A stretch of 64,000 nucleotides of DNA from JADLDB01 sp040755835 (lineage in GTDB: Bacteria > Myxococcota > Myxococcia > Myxococcales > Myxococcaceae): positions 11,985 to 75,984 of the forward strand of contig JBFMAB010000036.1 of assembly GCA_040755835.1 (NCBI GenBank). The letters run 5' to 3'. Shown here piece after piece: positions 46,323-54,641 of the stretch. Under the pieces are notes generated by a model. The model was not told the origin of the DNA. It saw only the letters and a program-made list of their open reading frames with translations, and made no database searches. Each line of letters begins with the position of its first letter. Positions within the stretch are counted from its first letter, which is position 1. Position numbers and translations under genes: made by a program.

Positions 46323-47744
46323 CTACCGGTCGACCAGCGCCCCGTCCGCGGGGCCGCACGACGGATCGGGCGGCGGCGTCTCACCGGCGGGCTCGACGAA
46401 GCGCTCGTCGTCCATCGCGTCCAGCCCCGGCATCGCGCGGTCCGCCAAGAGACGCCCCAGGTTCCACCCGCCGATGCTGGCGGTCGCCTGCCGCGTCGCC
46501 GCGCGCTCGCGCAGGTGCAGCCGCAGCATCCTCCGGCGCTCCGCGTCGAGGCCCGGCAGCCCCGCCACCAGCGCCGGCGCCGCGTCGTCGGACAGCCCGA
46601 GGTGGTACCAGGTGTCGAAGGTGCCGCCGAGCCGCAGGTTGTGGCGCACGATCATCGCGTCGGGCCGGAGCGCCGTCAGCGTGAAGAGCGACGCCGCCAC
46701 CAACGCCAGCGCGCCGGGCACGAAGCGCTCCCGCGCCACCCAGAGCGTCACCGCGCGCCAGCACATCACCGCCCCGACGAGGACGAGCCCCGCGTGGGCC
46801 ATGATCCGCAGCCGCGTGAGGCCGTAGGCGTCCTCGTACCGCGCGAGCCGCGCCACGCCCGACAGCACCATCGGCAGTGTGCTGACGACCAGCGCGCCGG
46901 CGAGCGCGCGGAAGGCGTGCTGTTGCGCCGGCGTGGCGAGCGCCGTGCGCGCCGGCAGCGCCATCAGCAGCACGAGGATGACGAGCGCCGCGCCGAGGAG
47001 TTGGAAGAAGCCCTCGTGCGCCGCCTCCGCGTAGGAGACGCCCGGCGGCAGCGCGCAGGTGTCCGGCGACAGCGCGCAGTCCCACGTCGTGGCGCCGAAG
47101 GCGAACAGCACCGCGCTCAGCGTGGCCAGCAACGCGTACGCCTCGGCGGGTTTCAGCGCGCGGCCGGGCTCCGCCGCGAGGGCCTGGCGATCGCGGCGCC
47201 GCGTCGCGAGCGCGATGATGCCCACCAGCACCACCCCGGCGACCGCCGAGACGAACAGCCCGCGCACCAAGCGCGGCACGGGGATCGCCGCCAGCGCGTC
47301 CGCGAGCCCGCCCACGCGCGCGCCGAAGGCCGCGTCGCCCGACGCGAGCAGCGCCGTCACCAGCAGCACCGGCGGCGCGACGATCGCGAGCAGCCGCAGC
47401 ACCGCCGGCGCCTCCTGCGTCACCTTCGAGCCGTCGAGCGCCGCCTTCGCCTCACGCGCGCTCAGCACCGCGCCCGCGCGCACCGCGGACACGCCGACGC
47501 CGAACGGCGCCCCGAGGAGCCTCCACGGCGACAGGCGCTCGAGCGGCGCCTCGCCCGTCCAGCCGTGGATCGCCAGGGCGGCGAACACCGCGCCGGTGAG
47601 GATCTCGAGGCCCGTCAGCCAGCCCGCGTCCTGCACCGCGCCGCACGAGCAGAGCAGGGCGGCCGTCACCAGGAGCCAGCGGTGGCCCTTCGCCGACTGC
47701 CAGCCCTCGGGGTGGCGCCCACGGTCGAGCGGCACAATCGCCAT
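46323..47744 (-). CDS. DUF4173 integral membrane protein
   Basis: A 473-residue multi-pass membrane protein with about ten hydrophobic helices. The block VSYAEAAHEGFFQLLGAALV is close to the YAEYAHxGFFxLL signature that I associate with DUF4173. The C-terminal 110 residues are soluble and contain two His/Asp-rich segments (MIVRHNLRLGG, WYHLGLSDDAAP). The function of DUF4173 is not known. The ATG at 47744 is chosen because the upstream frame has no hydrophobic or conserved features. Its start faces the IS91 remnant. Confidence 0.8.
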   Translation of the reverse strand: MAIVPLDRGRHPEGWQSAKGHRWLLVTAALLCSCGAVQDAGWLTGLEILTGAVFAALAIHGWTGEAPLERLSPWRLLGAPFGVGVSAVRAGAVLSAREAKAALDGSKVTQEAPAVLRLLAIVAPPVLLVTALLASGDAAFGARVGGLADALAAIPVPRLVRGLFVSAVAGVVLVGIIALATRRRDRQALAAEPGRALKPAEAYALLATLSAVLFAFGATTWDCALSPDTCALPPGVSYAEAAHEGFFQLLGAALVILVLLMALPARTALATPAQQHAFRALAGALVVSTLPMVLSGVARLARYEDAYGLTRLRIMAHAGLVLVGAVMCWRAVTLWVARERFVPGALALVAASLFTLTALRPDAMIVRHNLRLGGTFDTWYHLGLSDDAAPALVAGLPGLDAERRRMLRLHLRERAATRQATASIGGWNLGRLLADRAMPGLDAMDDERFVEPAGETPPPDPSCGPADGALVDR

Positions 47745-47844
47745 TGTGAAGTGCGACTCGGCTCCGTGCCGGACGGGCCCGGGCGGCTCTTCGTGCCGGC
47801 GCCGCAGACGCGGGGCGGCGGGCCTGGGCAGCAGGCGTGACGGG

Positions 47845-48115
47845 CAAGTGGCGCCCAACTCGACCAGTCCTGTCCCGGCGGCTGGGCGCGCCAGGTTGAC
47901 CCGGCCGGCGGTGCTGCCGGCCGCCGCAGCGACACTGGAGGACGCCGGTGCCGCAGGTGCGCCGGTGCAGCGAAGTCCAGTTGAGGCACGGCGGTGGTGG
48001 CGTCGCCGCGGCGAGGGTGGTGAAATCTCCGCGCCGGCGCCCCTTGCGTCAGGACGGGGCGGAGCAGCTTCGCGTCGGGGCGGGGGCGCCGTGGAAGCCG
48101 GCGCGGGAGCTGTTG
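47845..48115 (-). pseudogene. IS91-type transposase C-terminal remnant
   Basis: Within the 444-nt gap 47745-48188 the minus strand holds two decayed pieces of an IS91-like (Y2) transposase. One is GFHGAPAPTRSCSAPS near 48055-48105 (compare xFHGVFAPxxxxR). The other is LNWTSLHRRTCGTGVLQCRC near 47925-47983, continuing GGRQ. That piece resembles the LxWAxLLxRTFxxDVLxCxxCGGR zinc-finger end of these transposases. They are in conflicting frames with stop codons between. No complete IS91 gene or ends remain. Besides this relic the gap holds only short GC-rich frames. Confidence 0.55.
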
Positions 48116-48188
48116 GGCGTCAGCGTCGCCGCGACGCGTGAGACGGAAGCTGCCAGTGCGCCGGCCTTCGAATTGAGCGATGGCCGTT

Positions 48189-49367
48189 TCAAGGGGCTCG
48201 CGTTTCGGGGGCCTCGTGCGCGGGCGCCCGGCGCTCGTAGTCCTCGAACCAGTTGGGTGTCGTGACGGCTACGACGGTGCCGCCGATGATGGTGCGGCTG
48301 AAAGGTACCCACCGCAGCGGCACGCGAGGCGCGTCGCAGATGAGGCCGGGGCCGTCGACACAGAAGATCTTGGTGGTGGCCGGGAACTGACCGTCGCTCG
48401 AGCGGGCCGTCCAGGCGCGCCGCAGCCGGCGCAATCGACAGCTGCTGTTCGCCAGCGCGCGGTCGAGCGCGGCGTAGCGGTCCGGCAGCTCATCTTCGAG
48501 CAATGCCCGGAGGGCGTGCGCTTGTCCCAGACCTTCCCTCAGCGCCGGACACTCGCCCACGCGGAGCGGCCGGGCAGCGAGCGGTCCTTCAGCCAGAAGT
48601 GAGGTGACGGCATTGGCAGCCCAAAGCACGGCGCGGAGCCCGTCGGCGTCTTCTTCGGACACCGGTGTCCAGCCGGATACGTCGAGTTCGCGCTCGAGTG
48701 CTGCTGCGTGCGCCCGCCGCTCCAGGCCCAGGAGCGAAACAGCGGTGGCGGCTCCGACGAGGTGTTCGGTCGAGTAGGCGAGGCGGGCGAGGTGGCGAAC
48801 TTCCGCCGCGGCCCGGACGACGTCGCCCTGCTCGAGCCCTTGCAGCAGGCGCACCTTCGCGAAGGTCTGAAGCGCCGTGAAATCAGGGAGCGGCTCGGTC
48901 AGCGGATCGAACGGAATCGCGGCGAGCGGCGACTCCTCACCTTCGATGTCCCAGGAGCCGAACGCCTCGAGCCGGGAAAGCCAGCCGACGTCGATCGACA
49001 GGACTTCCGGGTCTTCGAGGTCGAGCCAGGCGCGACCGGTGGCGGCCTTGAGCCGCTCCACCACGGTTGTGGGCAGGGGCGCCCGGGGCCCGGGAATTCC
49101 GCCATCGGTGCGTTCCCACCCGACGTGCTCCGCGAACAGCCTGGCTGCGTCGCCGCCAACGCCTGGTGCGAGCAACGGGTCGGTCGCCCAGCGGGCCTCG
49201 TCCCGGTCGATGTGAGCCCGATGCCGCTCGTACTGCTCGGACAACTGCCGACTCATCTCCCGACGGCGCTCGGTGGCCGTCGACGCCAGGACGGCGCCGC
49301 CCGCCACGCCTGCCGCCAGGAAGATTCCGCAGAGCGCGACGACGACCACGGCGATGCGACGTTTCAC
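48189..49367 (-). CDS. Hypothetical membrane-anchored protein, possibly acquired
   Basis: A 392-residue protein with an N-terminal membrane anchor (RRIAVVVVALCGIFLAAGVA) and an extracytoplasmic domain that is mainly helical (about 35-340). Notable stretches are VRHLARLAYSTEHLVGAATA and LLGLERRAHAAALERELDVS. The GTG at 49367 is preferred because GGGGG lies about 5-8 nt upstream; an ATG at 49379 has none. Third codon positions are less uniformly G/C than in neighbours, and it borders an IS91 remnant, which suggests acquisition. No family is recognised. Confidence 0.65.
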   Translation of the reverse strand: MKRRIAVVVVALCGIFLAAGVAGGAVLASTATERRREMSRQLSEQYERHRAHIDRDEARWATDPLLAPGVGGDAARLFAEHVGWERTDGGIPGPRAPLPTTVVERLKAATGRAWLDLEDPEVLSIDVGWLSRLEAFGSWDIEGEESPLAAIPFDPLTEPLPDFTALQTFAKVRLLQGLEQGDVVRAAAEVRHLARLAYSTEHLVGAATAVSLLGLERRAHAAALERELDVSGWTPVSEEDADGLRAVLWAANAVTSLLAEGPLAARPLRVGECPALREGLGQAHALRALLEDELPDRYAALDRALANSSCRLRRLRRAWTARSSDGQFPATTKIFCVDGPGLICDAPRVPLRWVPFSRTIIGGTVVAVTTPNWFEDYERRAPAHEAPETRAP

Positions 49368-49392
49368 GCAGACCCCCATCGGAGGGCATTTT

Positions 49393-49878
49393 TCATTCAC
49401 GCTGCTCGACCCCTCCTCGCGGACCAGACTGTACCCAGAGTCGCTCGTCGCGACGCGCCAGTCGACATCCGTGCTGGCGGCATGCGGCAGCGCCCGCGTC
49501 CTCACCGGAAGCTTCCCAGGCGGCGAGGTACGGACAGGCATCGTCGATCCCGCGCGCCGCGACGATGGACGGGCCTTTCGCAGTGCGACACCCAGCACGA
49601 AGCACGAAAGCTGCGCGCTGACGCCTGGCCACGTCGAAGGACACATGGTGGCCCGGCTCGAAGGGCGCGGTGAGGTGCACGGCGCCGGCGTGCGGCTCGC
49701 GCGCGACGTGCCGCGCCTTCGCTACCGGGCCCGCGGAGTCCCACAGCGCCTGGAAGGCGTTCAGCATCGGGTGCAACTCGTCCAGCGTCTGCCCGCCGCC
49801 GAAGCCGAGGATGAGCCCGAGCGCCGGGCGCAGCTCCACCGGGTGCGTTGCGGTGGAGGCCACCTCGAGGAGCACCAT
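49393..49878 (-). pseudogene. Truncated hypothetical gene with altered 3' part
   Basis: From ATG 49878 about 85 residues (from MVLLEVASTATHPVELRPAL to GHHVSFDVARRQ) have the strong G/C third-position bias of the host. After about 49620 the frame stays open to 49393, but codon choice becomes mixed and the translation (RAAFVLRAGCRTAKG) loses protein-like character. I read this as a gene cut by an insertion that brought in the neighbouring 47.7-49.6 kb stretch. The start lies 14 nt after the kinase stop, so it was probably the second gene of a kinase operon. Function unknown. Confidence 0.4.
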
Positions 49879-49891
49879 TCGGCCGTGGATT

Positions 49892-51109
49892 TCAGCTCAT
49901 CAGTTTGAGCACCGCCATCACCACGCCGGTCAGCGCCAGCGCGCCGACGACACCCATGCCGGCGATCGTACCGACCGGGGCCTTGTCCACCGCGCACGCC
50001 AGCTCCCGCAGCAGGCGCTTCGCGAAGGTCTGCGCGCACTGGACCCGGAACTCGCCGCGGACGATCCGCTGCAACATGTCCACCATCTCGTCGGCGGACT
50101 GGTAGCGCTGCGCGGGATCCTTGCTCATGCCCTTCACGACGAACCAGCCGAGCTCGGCCGGCACAGGAGGCTGGGTGGGGTGCTGCTTGATGCTGAAGAC
50201 CGTCGGCGCCACGGTGCGCACGCCGTCGAGCACCTCGGCGATGCTCTCCCGGCCGGCGAGGTAGTGCTCGAGGTACAGGAACTCGTGGAACAGCACCGCG
50301 AGGCTGTAGAGGTCGCTGCGCTGGTCGAGCTGGTCGTGCGCGCCGCGCGCCTGCTCGGGGCACATGTAGAGCGGCGTGCCCATCACCACGCCCAGCTGCG
50401 TCTCGAGCACGGTGCCGGTGCGCGGGTTCGCCGGCGGCGTCACCGCCTCGTCGCGCGCCGCCAGCTTCCGCGCCAGGCCCCAGTCCAGCACCGTCACCTC
50501 GCCGTACGGGCCCACCATGATGTTCGCGGGCTTGAGATCGCGGTGGAGGAAGCCTTCGCGGTGCGCGTAGGCGATCGCATTCAAGACGCCGAGGAAGATC
50601 TGGATCCGCACCGAGAAGGGGTACCTCGCGTGCGCCTCCCGGTCGCCCGCCCGCAGCTTCGCGATGATCGTCTCCATTGTCTCGCCGCGCAGGTGTTTCA
50701 TCACGAAGTAGTAGCGCCCGTTCTCGTCCACGCCGACGTCGTGCACCGGCATGATGTTCGGGTGCTCGAGCCGGCCGATGGTGCGGATCTCCTCCACGAA
50801 GCGCAGGATCGCGCCGAGGTCCGCCGCCGGGGGAATGCGCTTGAGCGCCACCGTCCGCTCGATGTCGTGATCCTTCACCAGCATCACCTCGCCCATGCCG
50901 CCCTCGCCGAGCAGCCCGAGCTCCTCGAAGCGCAGCCGGTGCGTAGCCGCCAGCTTCGGCTTCTCTCCTTCCCACTCCACCCGCGGGAGGATCGTCGTGC
51001 GGTGCGGCGCGCCGGCGTTCAGCGTCTTCACGGCGTGCTCGCCCGAGGGGCTCGGCAGCGTCTTGTCGGCGCTGGATTCGTGCTCGGTGTCGGCGGCGGG
51101 TAGGCTCAT
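49892..51109 (-). CDS. Ser/Thr protein kinase with C-terminal membrane anchor
   Basis: A 405-residue Hanks-type kinase. The glycine loop is LGEGGMGEVMLV (about 68-79). VALKRI holds the ATP lysine. HRDLKPAN, starting near residue 188, is the catalytic loop, and the metal-binding motif is DWG rather than DFG, a frequent substitution in this type. MGTPLYMCPEQARG is the activation segment (APE-like). The first about 55 residues are low-complexity. The last about 20 residues (VGALALTGVVMAVLKLM) form a tail-type membrane anchor with no sensor domain outside. The ATG at 51109 is used; a GTG three bases earlier is equivalent. A TACGAT box lies 9 nt upstream. Confidence 0.92.
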   Translation of the reverse strand: MSLPAADTEHESSADKTLPSPSGEHAVKTLNAGAPHRTTILPRVEWEGEKPKLAATHRLRFEELGLLGEGGMGEVMLVKDHDIERTVALKRIPPAADLGAILRFVEEIRTIGRLEHPNIMPVHDVGVDENGRYYFVMKHLRGETMETIIAKLRAGDREAHARYPFSVRIQIFLGVLNAIAYAHREGFLHRDLKPANIMVGPYGEVTVLDWGLARKLAARDEAVTPPANPRTGTVLETQLGVVMGTPLYMCPEQARGAHDQLDQRSDLYSLAVLFHEFLYLEHYLAGRESIAEVLDGVRTVAPTVFSIKQHPTQPPVPAELGWFVVKGMSKDPAQRYQSADEMVDMLQRIVRGEFRVQCAQTFAKRLLRELACAVDKAPVGTIAGMGVVGALALTGVVMAVLKLMS

Positions 51110-51118
51110 CACCGGTGC

Positions 51119-51124
51119 ATCGTA
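51119..51124 (-). promoter_or_regulatory. Possible -10 box of the second kinase gene
   Basis: Minus-strand TACGAT is followed by 9 nt and the ATG at 51109-51107, another start-proximal TANNNT box. Confidence 0.3.
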
Positions 51125-51231
51125 GCGGCGGCGATCGCCCGGAACCTTGAAGAAGCGTTGGTTGCCGGTGGGCGGATGTGCGCGGGCCGTTCTGCGGTAG
51201 GCTGGGCGCCTTCCGTTTCGCGGGGGGATTC

Positions 51232-51783
51232 ATGCGTCGAATGGCATTCGTCGTGGTGGTGCTGTGTGGGGTGGCCGCCTGCAGCCCGGGGACGCCGGGC
51301 TCCGATGGCGGTTCGGGAGGCGGTGCAGGCGGCGGCTCGGGTGGTGGTTCCGGCGGCGGCTCCGGCGGTGACGCAGGCACCGGCTGCACCTTCACCTTGA
51401 GCGGCGCGGTGACGGCGTCCGGCAGCTGCGCCATCAGCGGCGCGTTCGACAGCACGGACAACGAGACCTACGTCTTCGCCACGCACGCGCTCAGCGCCAC
51501 CGAGAAGGGCGAGTACGGCATCTACCTCACCGGGGAAGCGATGACCGGCGCGTACACGGCGGCGACGAAGGGGTCGCTCGCCATCTACAAGACGGGCGCC
51601 ACCTGGCTGAAGACCGCGCCGCTCGCGTTCGATCTCAACCTCTCCGACGTGCGCCTGCGCTCCGAGGGCGGCGACGTGAAGCAGCTCGATCTCGATGGCA
51701 CGCTGACCTTCGACGTGCCCGCCGCGCCCGGCTCGCTCGCCGGCACGGCCACCGGCACCGTGACGGTGCAGCTCACCTTCTAG
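51232..51783 (+). CDS. Small lipoprotein with Gly-rich linker
   Basis: A 183-residue lipoprotein (MRRMAFVVVVLCGVAAC, C17). Directly after the Cys comes a Gly/Ser linker of about 30 residues made of GGG units. A beta-rich domain of about 135 residues follows (GCTFTLSGAVTASGSCAISG, and later DGTLTFDVPAAPGSLAGTAT). It contains one Cys pair, which may form a disulfide. The shape suggests a surface-exposed binding domain on a flexible tether. The ATG at 51232 has a GGGGGGA site upstream. No family is recognised. It precedes the imu cassette but is separated from it by about 190 nt. Confidence 0.78.
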   Translation: MRRMAFVVVVLCGVAACSPGTPGSDGGSGGGAGGGSGGGSGGGSGGDAGTGCTFTLSGAVTASGSCAISGAFDSTDNETYVFATHALSATEKGEYGIYLTGEAMTGAYTAATKGSLAIYKTGATWLKTAPLAFDLNLSDVRLRSEGGDVKQLDLDGTLTFDVPAAPGSLAGTATGTVTVQLTF

Positions 51784-51932
51784 CGCCGCCCTCGAAGAGC
51801 CCCCGGAAGCCTCCGCCGCCAGCCCACGCTGGACGGGTGCGGTGCGCGTCCGAGGCCGATTTCCCGGCCCGGGCGCCATCGGGTGCGCCTCAAAAACCAC
51901 AGGCCCGGCGGGTGGTTGTCAGACCCTCTTGA

Positions 51933-51952
51933 TACTGCTCCCATGTTCAGTA
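51933..51952 (+). promoter_or_regulatory. LexA-type SOS box upstream of imuA
   Basis: TACTG, exactly 10 bases, CAGTA form a perfect outer dyad, the spacing of the Escherichia coli LexA site, 24 nt before the imuA ATG. Myxobacterial LexA motifs that I recall also contain GTTCAG, which occurs here (51945-51950). The cassette should be induced by DNA damage. Confidence 0.75.
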
Positions 51953-51976
51953 GTGGATCCCTCGTGGAGGCTCGAC

Positions 51977-53005
51977 ATGGACGTGGCGCGGCAGGCAGAG
52001 ACGACGACGCAGGACGGGACGGCGCAGGTGGTGGCTCGGCTCAGGCGGCAGATCGCCGAGCTGCAGGCGCAGCCGCGGAAGCTCCTGCTGGCCTTGCGCA
52101 CCGGGGTGCCCGAGCTGGACGAGTGGGGCGTCTTCCGGCTGGGCGCGGGCGTCGAGCTGAGCGGGGAAGAGGCGTCGGGCCGCACCTCACTCGCGCTGTC
52201 GGTGGTGGCCGCGGCGGGGCGAGAGCACCGGCTGGCCGCGTGGGTGGACGGGCCGCAGGAGCTGTACCCGCCGGCGGCGCTGGCCCTGGGCGTCGAGCTC
52301 GAGCGGCTCCTCATCGTGCGCCCGAAGGCGCCGGGGCAGCTGGTGTGGTCGGCGGTGCAGCTGCTGCGCAGCGGCGCGTTCGCCTGCGTGGTGCTCGACG
52401 TCACCCACACCGGCGTGCGGCTCTCGCTGACGGAGACGAAGAAGCTGCTCGACGCGGCGCGGGCGGGAGGCTCGCTGTTGGTGCTGCTCACGTCGTTGAC
52501 GGCGCAGGCGCAGGGGCTGGTGCGGCTCGAGCTCAAGGCCGCGGAGGCGCAGCCGGCGCGGGTGCTGCGGCTGATTCCACATATTCCCTCGCCCCCATCG
52601 GGGGACCCAGCGGAGCGGCCCCGTAGCCGACAGGCGGAGTGGGGCTCGCAGCGGAGCGCAGAGACAGGGGGCAGGGAGAGGACAGGAGACGAAGCGGATC
52701 TGGCCTCCACCCCGACCCTCCTCCACGCCGGGAGGGAGGGGGCGATTTCCCTCTCCGCGCCGCACGGCCGCCACCTCCACCTCGCCCGCGCGCGCCTCGC
52801 CCCGCACGCGCCCACCCGCGCGCGCCTGCGCGACAAGCCCGACGCCGCGCCGTGGGTGCCGCGCGTCGCCTGGGCGCCGCCGCTCGAGCGCCCACGGAAG
52901 AACCTCGCGCGCGACGGCTACGGCGTGGGCGGCTTCTACCTGACGACGACGCGGCTCCCGGTGCCGCAGCGCGGGCCGCGGCAGCACCGGCGCCGGGGCG
53001 GGTGA
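51977..53005 (+). CDS. imuA: Mutasome protein ImuA (RecA-like)
   Basis: A 342-residue ImuA/SulA2-type protein, a distant RecA relative that works with ImuB and DnaE2 in damage-induced mutagenic repair. The N-terminal half has the family features: VARLRRQIAELQAQ, LRTGVPELDEWGVFRLGAGV and the AALALGVELERLLIVRPKAP segment. Residues about 202-263 are an in-frame, low-complexity segment with many Pro/Arg/Glu residues; it coincides with a palindromic repeat at DNA level. The conserved tail resumes with LHLARARLAPHAP. The ATG at 51977 has GTGGAGG upstream and a LexA dyad before that. Four bases separate its stop from imuB. Confidence 0.9.
   Translation: MDVARQAETTTQDGTAQVVARLRRQIAELQAQPRKLLLALRTGVPELDEWGVFRLGAGVELSGEEASGRTSLALSVVAAAGREHRLAAWVDGPQELYPPAALALGVELERLLIVRPKAPGQLVWSAVQLLRSGAFACVVLDVTHTGVRLSLTETKKLLDAARAGGSLLVLLTSLTAQAQGLVRLELKAAEAQPARVLRLIPHIPSPPSGDPAERPRSRQAEWGSQRSAETGGRERTGDEADLASTPTLLHAGREGAISLSAPHGRHLHLARARLAPHAPTRARLRDKPDAAPWVPRVAWAPPLERPRKNLARDGYGVGGFYLTTTRLPVPQRGPRQHRRRGG
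52592..52604. repeat. Palindromic repeat inside imuA, family copy 5
   Basis: CCCCC-ATC-GGGGG lies inside imuA. It begins a stretch of about 180 nt (to roughly 52765) that reads as generic GC-rich intergenic-like sequence but stays in frame. The stem is only 5 bp, so it is a degenerate member of the family. Confidence 0.5.
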
Positions 53006-53009
53006 GGCC

Positions 53010-54632
53010 ATGCGGCTCGCGTACCTCTACCTGCCGCGCTTCCCCATGCAGCGGCGGGTGAACGAGCAGCCGTCGCTCAGCGGCCGGCCGGTGCTGCTCC
53101 ACGCGGACGATCGCGGCGTGCAGCGCGTGCGCTTCGCCTCGGGCTCGGCGTTGAAGCGCGGTGTGCGGCCCGGGCAGACGGTCGCCGCGGCCTCGGCGAT
53201 CGAGCCGTCGGTGGTGCGGCTGCCCTTCGAGCCGGCGCGTGAGGCCGCCGCGCTGCACTCCCTGGGCGAGGCGCTGTTGCCCTTCGCCCCCGGCTTCCAG
53301 GTCAACGCGCCCGAGGGGCTGTGGCTCGACGCGTCGGCGACGAAGCTGTCGGGCGGTGAGGCGCGCTGGGCCGACCGCGTGCTGGCCGCCTGCCGCGAGG
53401 CCGGCTTCAAGGCGCGCTGCGTGGTGGGCAGCGAGCGCTTCACCACCCAGGCGCTGGCGCGGTGGCGCGGCGACTCGCTGGCGGTGGTGCCCGCGCGCGG
53501 CGGCGCCGAGTTCCCCGGGGTGCCGCTCGTCGCGCTGGAGGACGGGTGGCTCGGCCCCGGCGCCGCCGCCCCGTTCCGCGCGCTGGGCCTGTCGACGCTG
53601 GGAGAGCTGGCCGGGCTGCCCTCGGGCGCGCTGGTGGCGCGCTTCGGCAGCATGGGACTGATGGCCGCGCGCCTGTGCCGCGGCGAGGACGACTCGCGCT
53701 TCGTGGCCGATCCGTTGCCCGAGGTCTTCGAGGAGTCGGTGCAGCTCGACTGGCCCGCCGAGGCGCTCGAGCCGGTGCTGTTCGCGCTGAAGACGGCGGT
53801 CGATCGGATCTGCGCGCGGCTGCAGGGCCGGCAGCAGGCGGCGGTGCGGCTCACCGTGACGGTGGGGCCCGAGCGCGGCGAGCCGCTGGCGGTGCCGCTG
53901 ATCCTCGCGCGGCCGTCGGCGCAGTCGAAGCTGCTGGTCGAGCTGATCCGCCACCGGCTGACGGATCTCACCGTGCGCGAGCCGATCACCCGGCTCGCCG
54001 TGCGCGTGGACGAGGCGGGGGACGATCCCGGCCGGCAGCTCGCGCTGGGTGACGCGCCGGCGGGCGAGGCCGAGCTCGAGGTGGTGCTGTCGCGCCTCCA
54101 GTCGGCGCTGGGGGAAGACGCGCTCTTCTCGGCCGAGCCGCTCGCGCGCCACCGCCCGGAGGAGGGCTGGGCGCCCAAACGCTTCCAGCCGACCGAAGCC
54201 CCCTCTCCCCCATCGGGGGAGAGGGGAAGTCAGCCTGACGACGCCGAGCTCGACGCCGCCGCCCAATCCCTCGTCCTCACCGGCGGCCCACCCCCCAAGC
54301 CCGCCCGCTGGCCCAAGCGCAAGGCGAAGACCGAGGCCGCCCCCGAGCTGCACCTCCCCACCGTCTTCACGCGCCCGCCGCGGCTCTTCAAGACGCCGGC
54401 GCACCTCGTGGTGGAGCTCTCCACCGAAGGGAAGCTCACCGCGATGAACGTGGCCGGCCGGCGCCGCGCGGTGCAGGCCCTGTGGGGGCCCGAGCGGCTC
54501 ACCGGTGGCTGGTGGACGCAGGACGTCTTCTCCCGCGACTACTACCGCGTCGATCTCGACGGCGTCGGGCAGCTGTGGGTGTTCCGCGACGGGCGCGACG
54601 GCGAGTTCTACGCGCAGGGCATCTTCGACTGA
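53010..54632 (+). CDS. imuB: Inactive Y-family polymerase ImuB
   Basis: A 540-residue Y-family polymerase relative. It should recruit DnaE2 and the beta clamp in the SOS mutasome rather than synthesise DNA. The N-terminal start LAYLYLPRFPMQRRV lacks the first catalytic Asp of Y-family enzymes, and the usual SxDE element is replaced by GLWLDASATKL. Both fit catalytic inactivity. The little-finger-like region includes LRLTV-type strands and RLAVRVDEAGD. The C-terminal about 70 residues (VAGRRRAVQALWGPERLTGG) match the end of ImuB proteins. Residues about 397-405 carry an in-frame palindromic repeat. The neighbours imuA and dnaE2 complete the standard cassette. Confidence 0.93.
   Translation: MRLAYLYLPRFPMQRRVNEQPSLSGRPVLLHADDRGVQRVRFASGSALKRGVRPGQTVAAASAIEPSVVRLPFEPAREAAALHSLGEALLPFAPGFQVNAPEGLWLDASATKLSGGEARWADRVLAACREAGFKARCVVGSERFTTQALARWRGDSLAVVPARGGAEFPGVPLVALEDGWLGPGAAAPFRALGLSTLGELAGLPSGALVARFGSMGLMAARLCRGEDDSRFVADPLPEVFEESVQLDWPAEALEPVLFALKTAVDRICARLQGRQQAAVRLTVTVGPERGEPLAVPLILARPSAQSKLLVELIRHRLTDLTVREPITRLAVRVDEAGDDPGRQLALGDAPAGEAELEVVLSRLQSALGEDALFSAEPLARHRPEEGWAPKRFQPTEAPSPPSGERGSQPDDAELDAAAQSLVLTGGPPPKPARWPKRKAKTEAAPELHLPTVFTRPPRLFKTPAHLVVELSTEGKLTAMNVAGRRRAVQALWGPERLTGGWWTQDVFSRDYYRVDLDGVGQLWVFRDGRDGEFYAQGIFD
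54200..54226. repeat. Palindromic repeat inside imuB, family copy 6
   Basis: CCCCTCTCCCCC, loop ATC and GGGGGAGAGGGG form a perfect 12-bp stem, the best copy in the window. Its translation (APSPPSGERG) falls in the variable linker of ImuB and does not break the frame. Confidence 0.65.
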
Positions 54633-54641
54633 AGGCGCGCC

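Noticed and set aside
50440..50540. DWG instead of DFG in the second kinase, considered as loss of activity
   Set aside because: DWG still supplies the metal-binding Asp, and the HRDLKPAN loop and VALKRI lysine are intact, so activity is likely.
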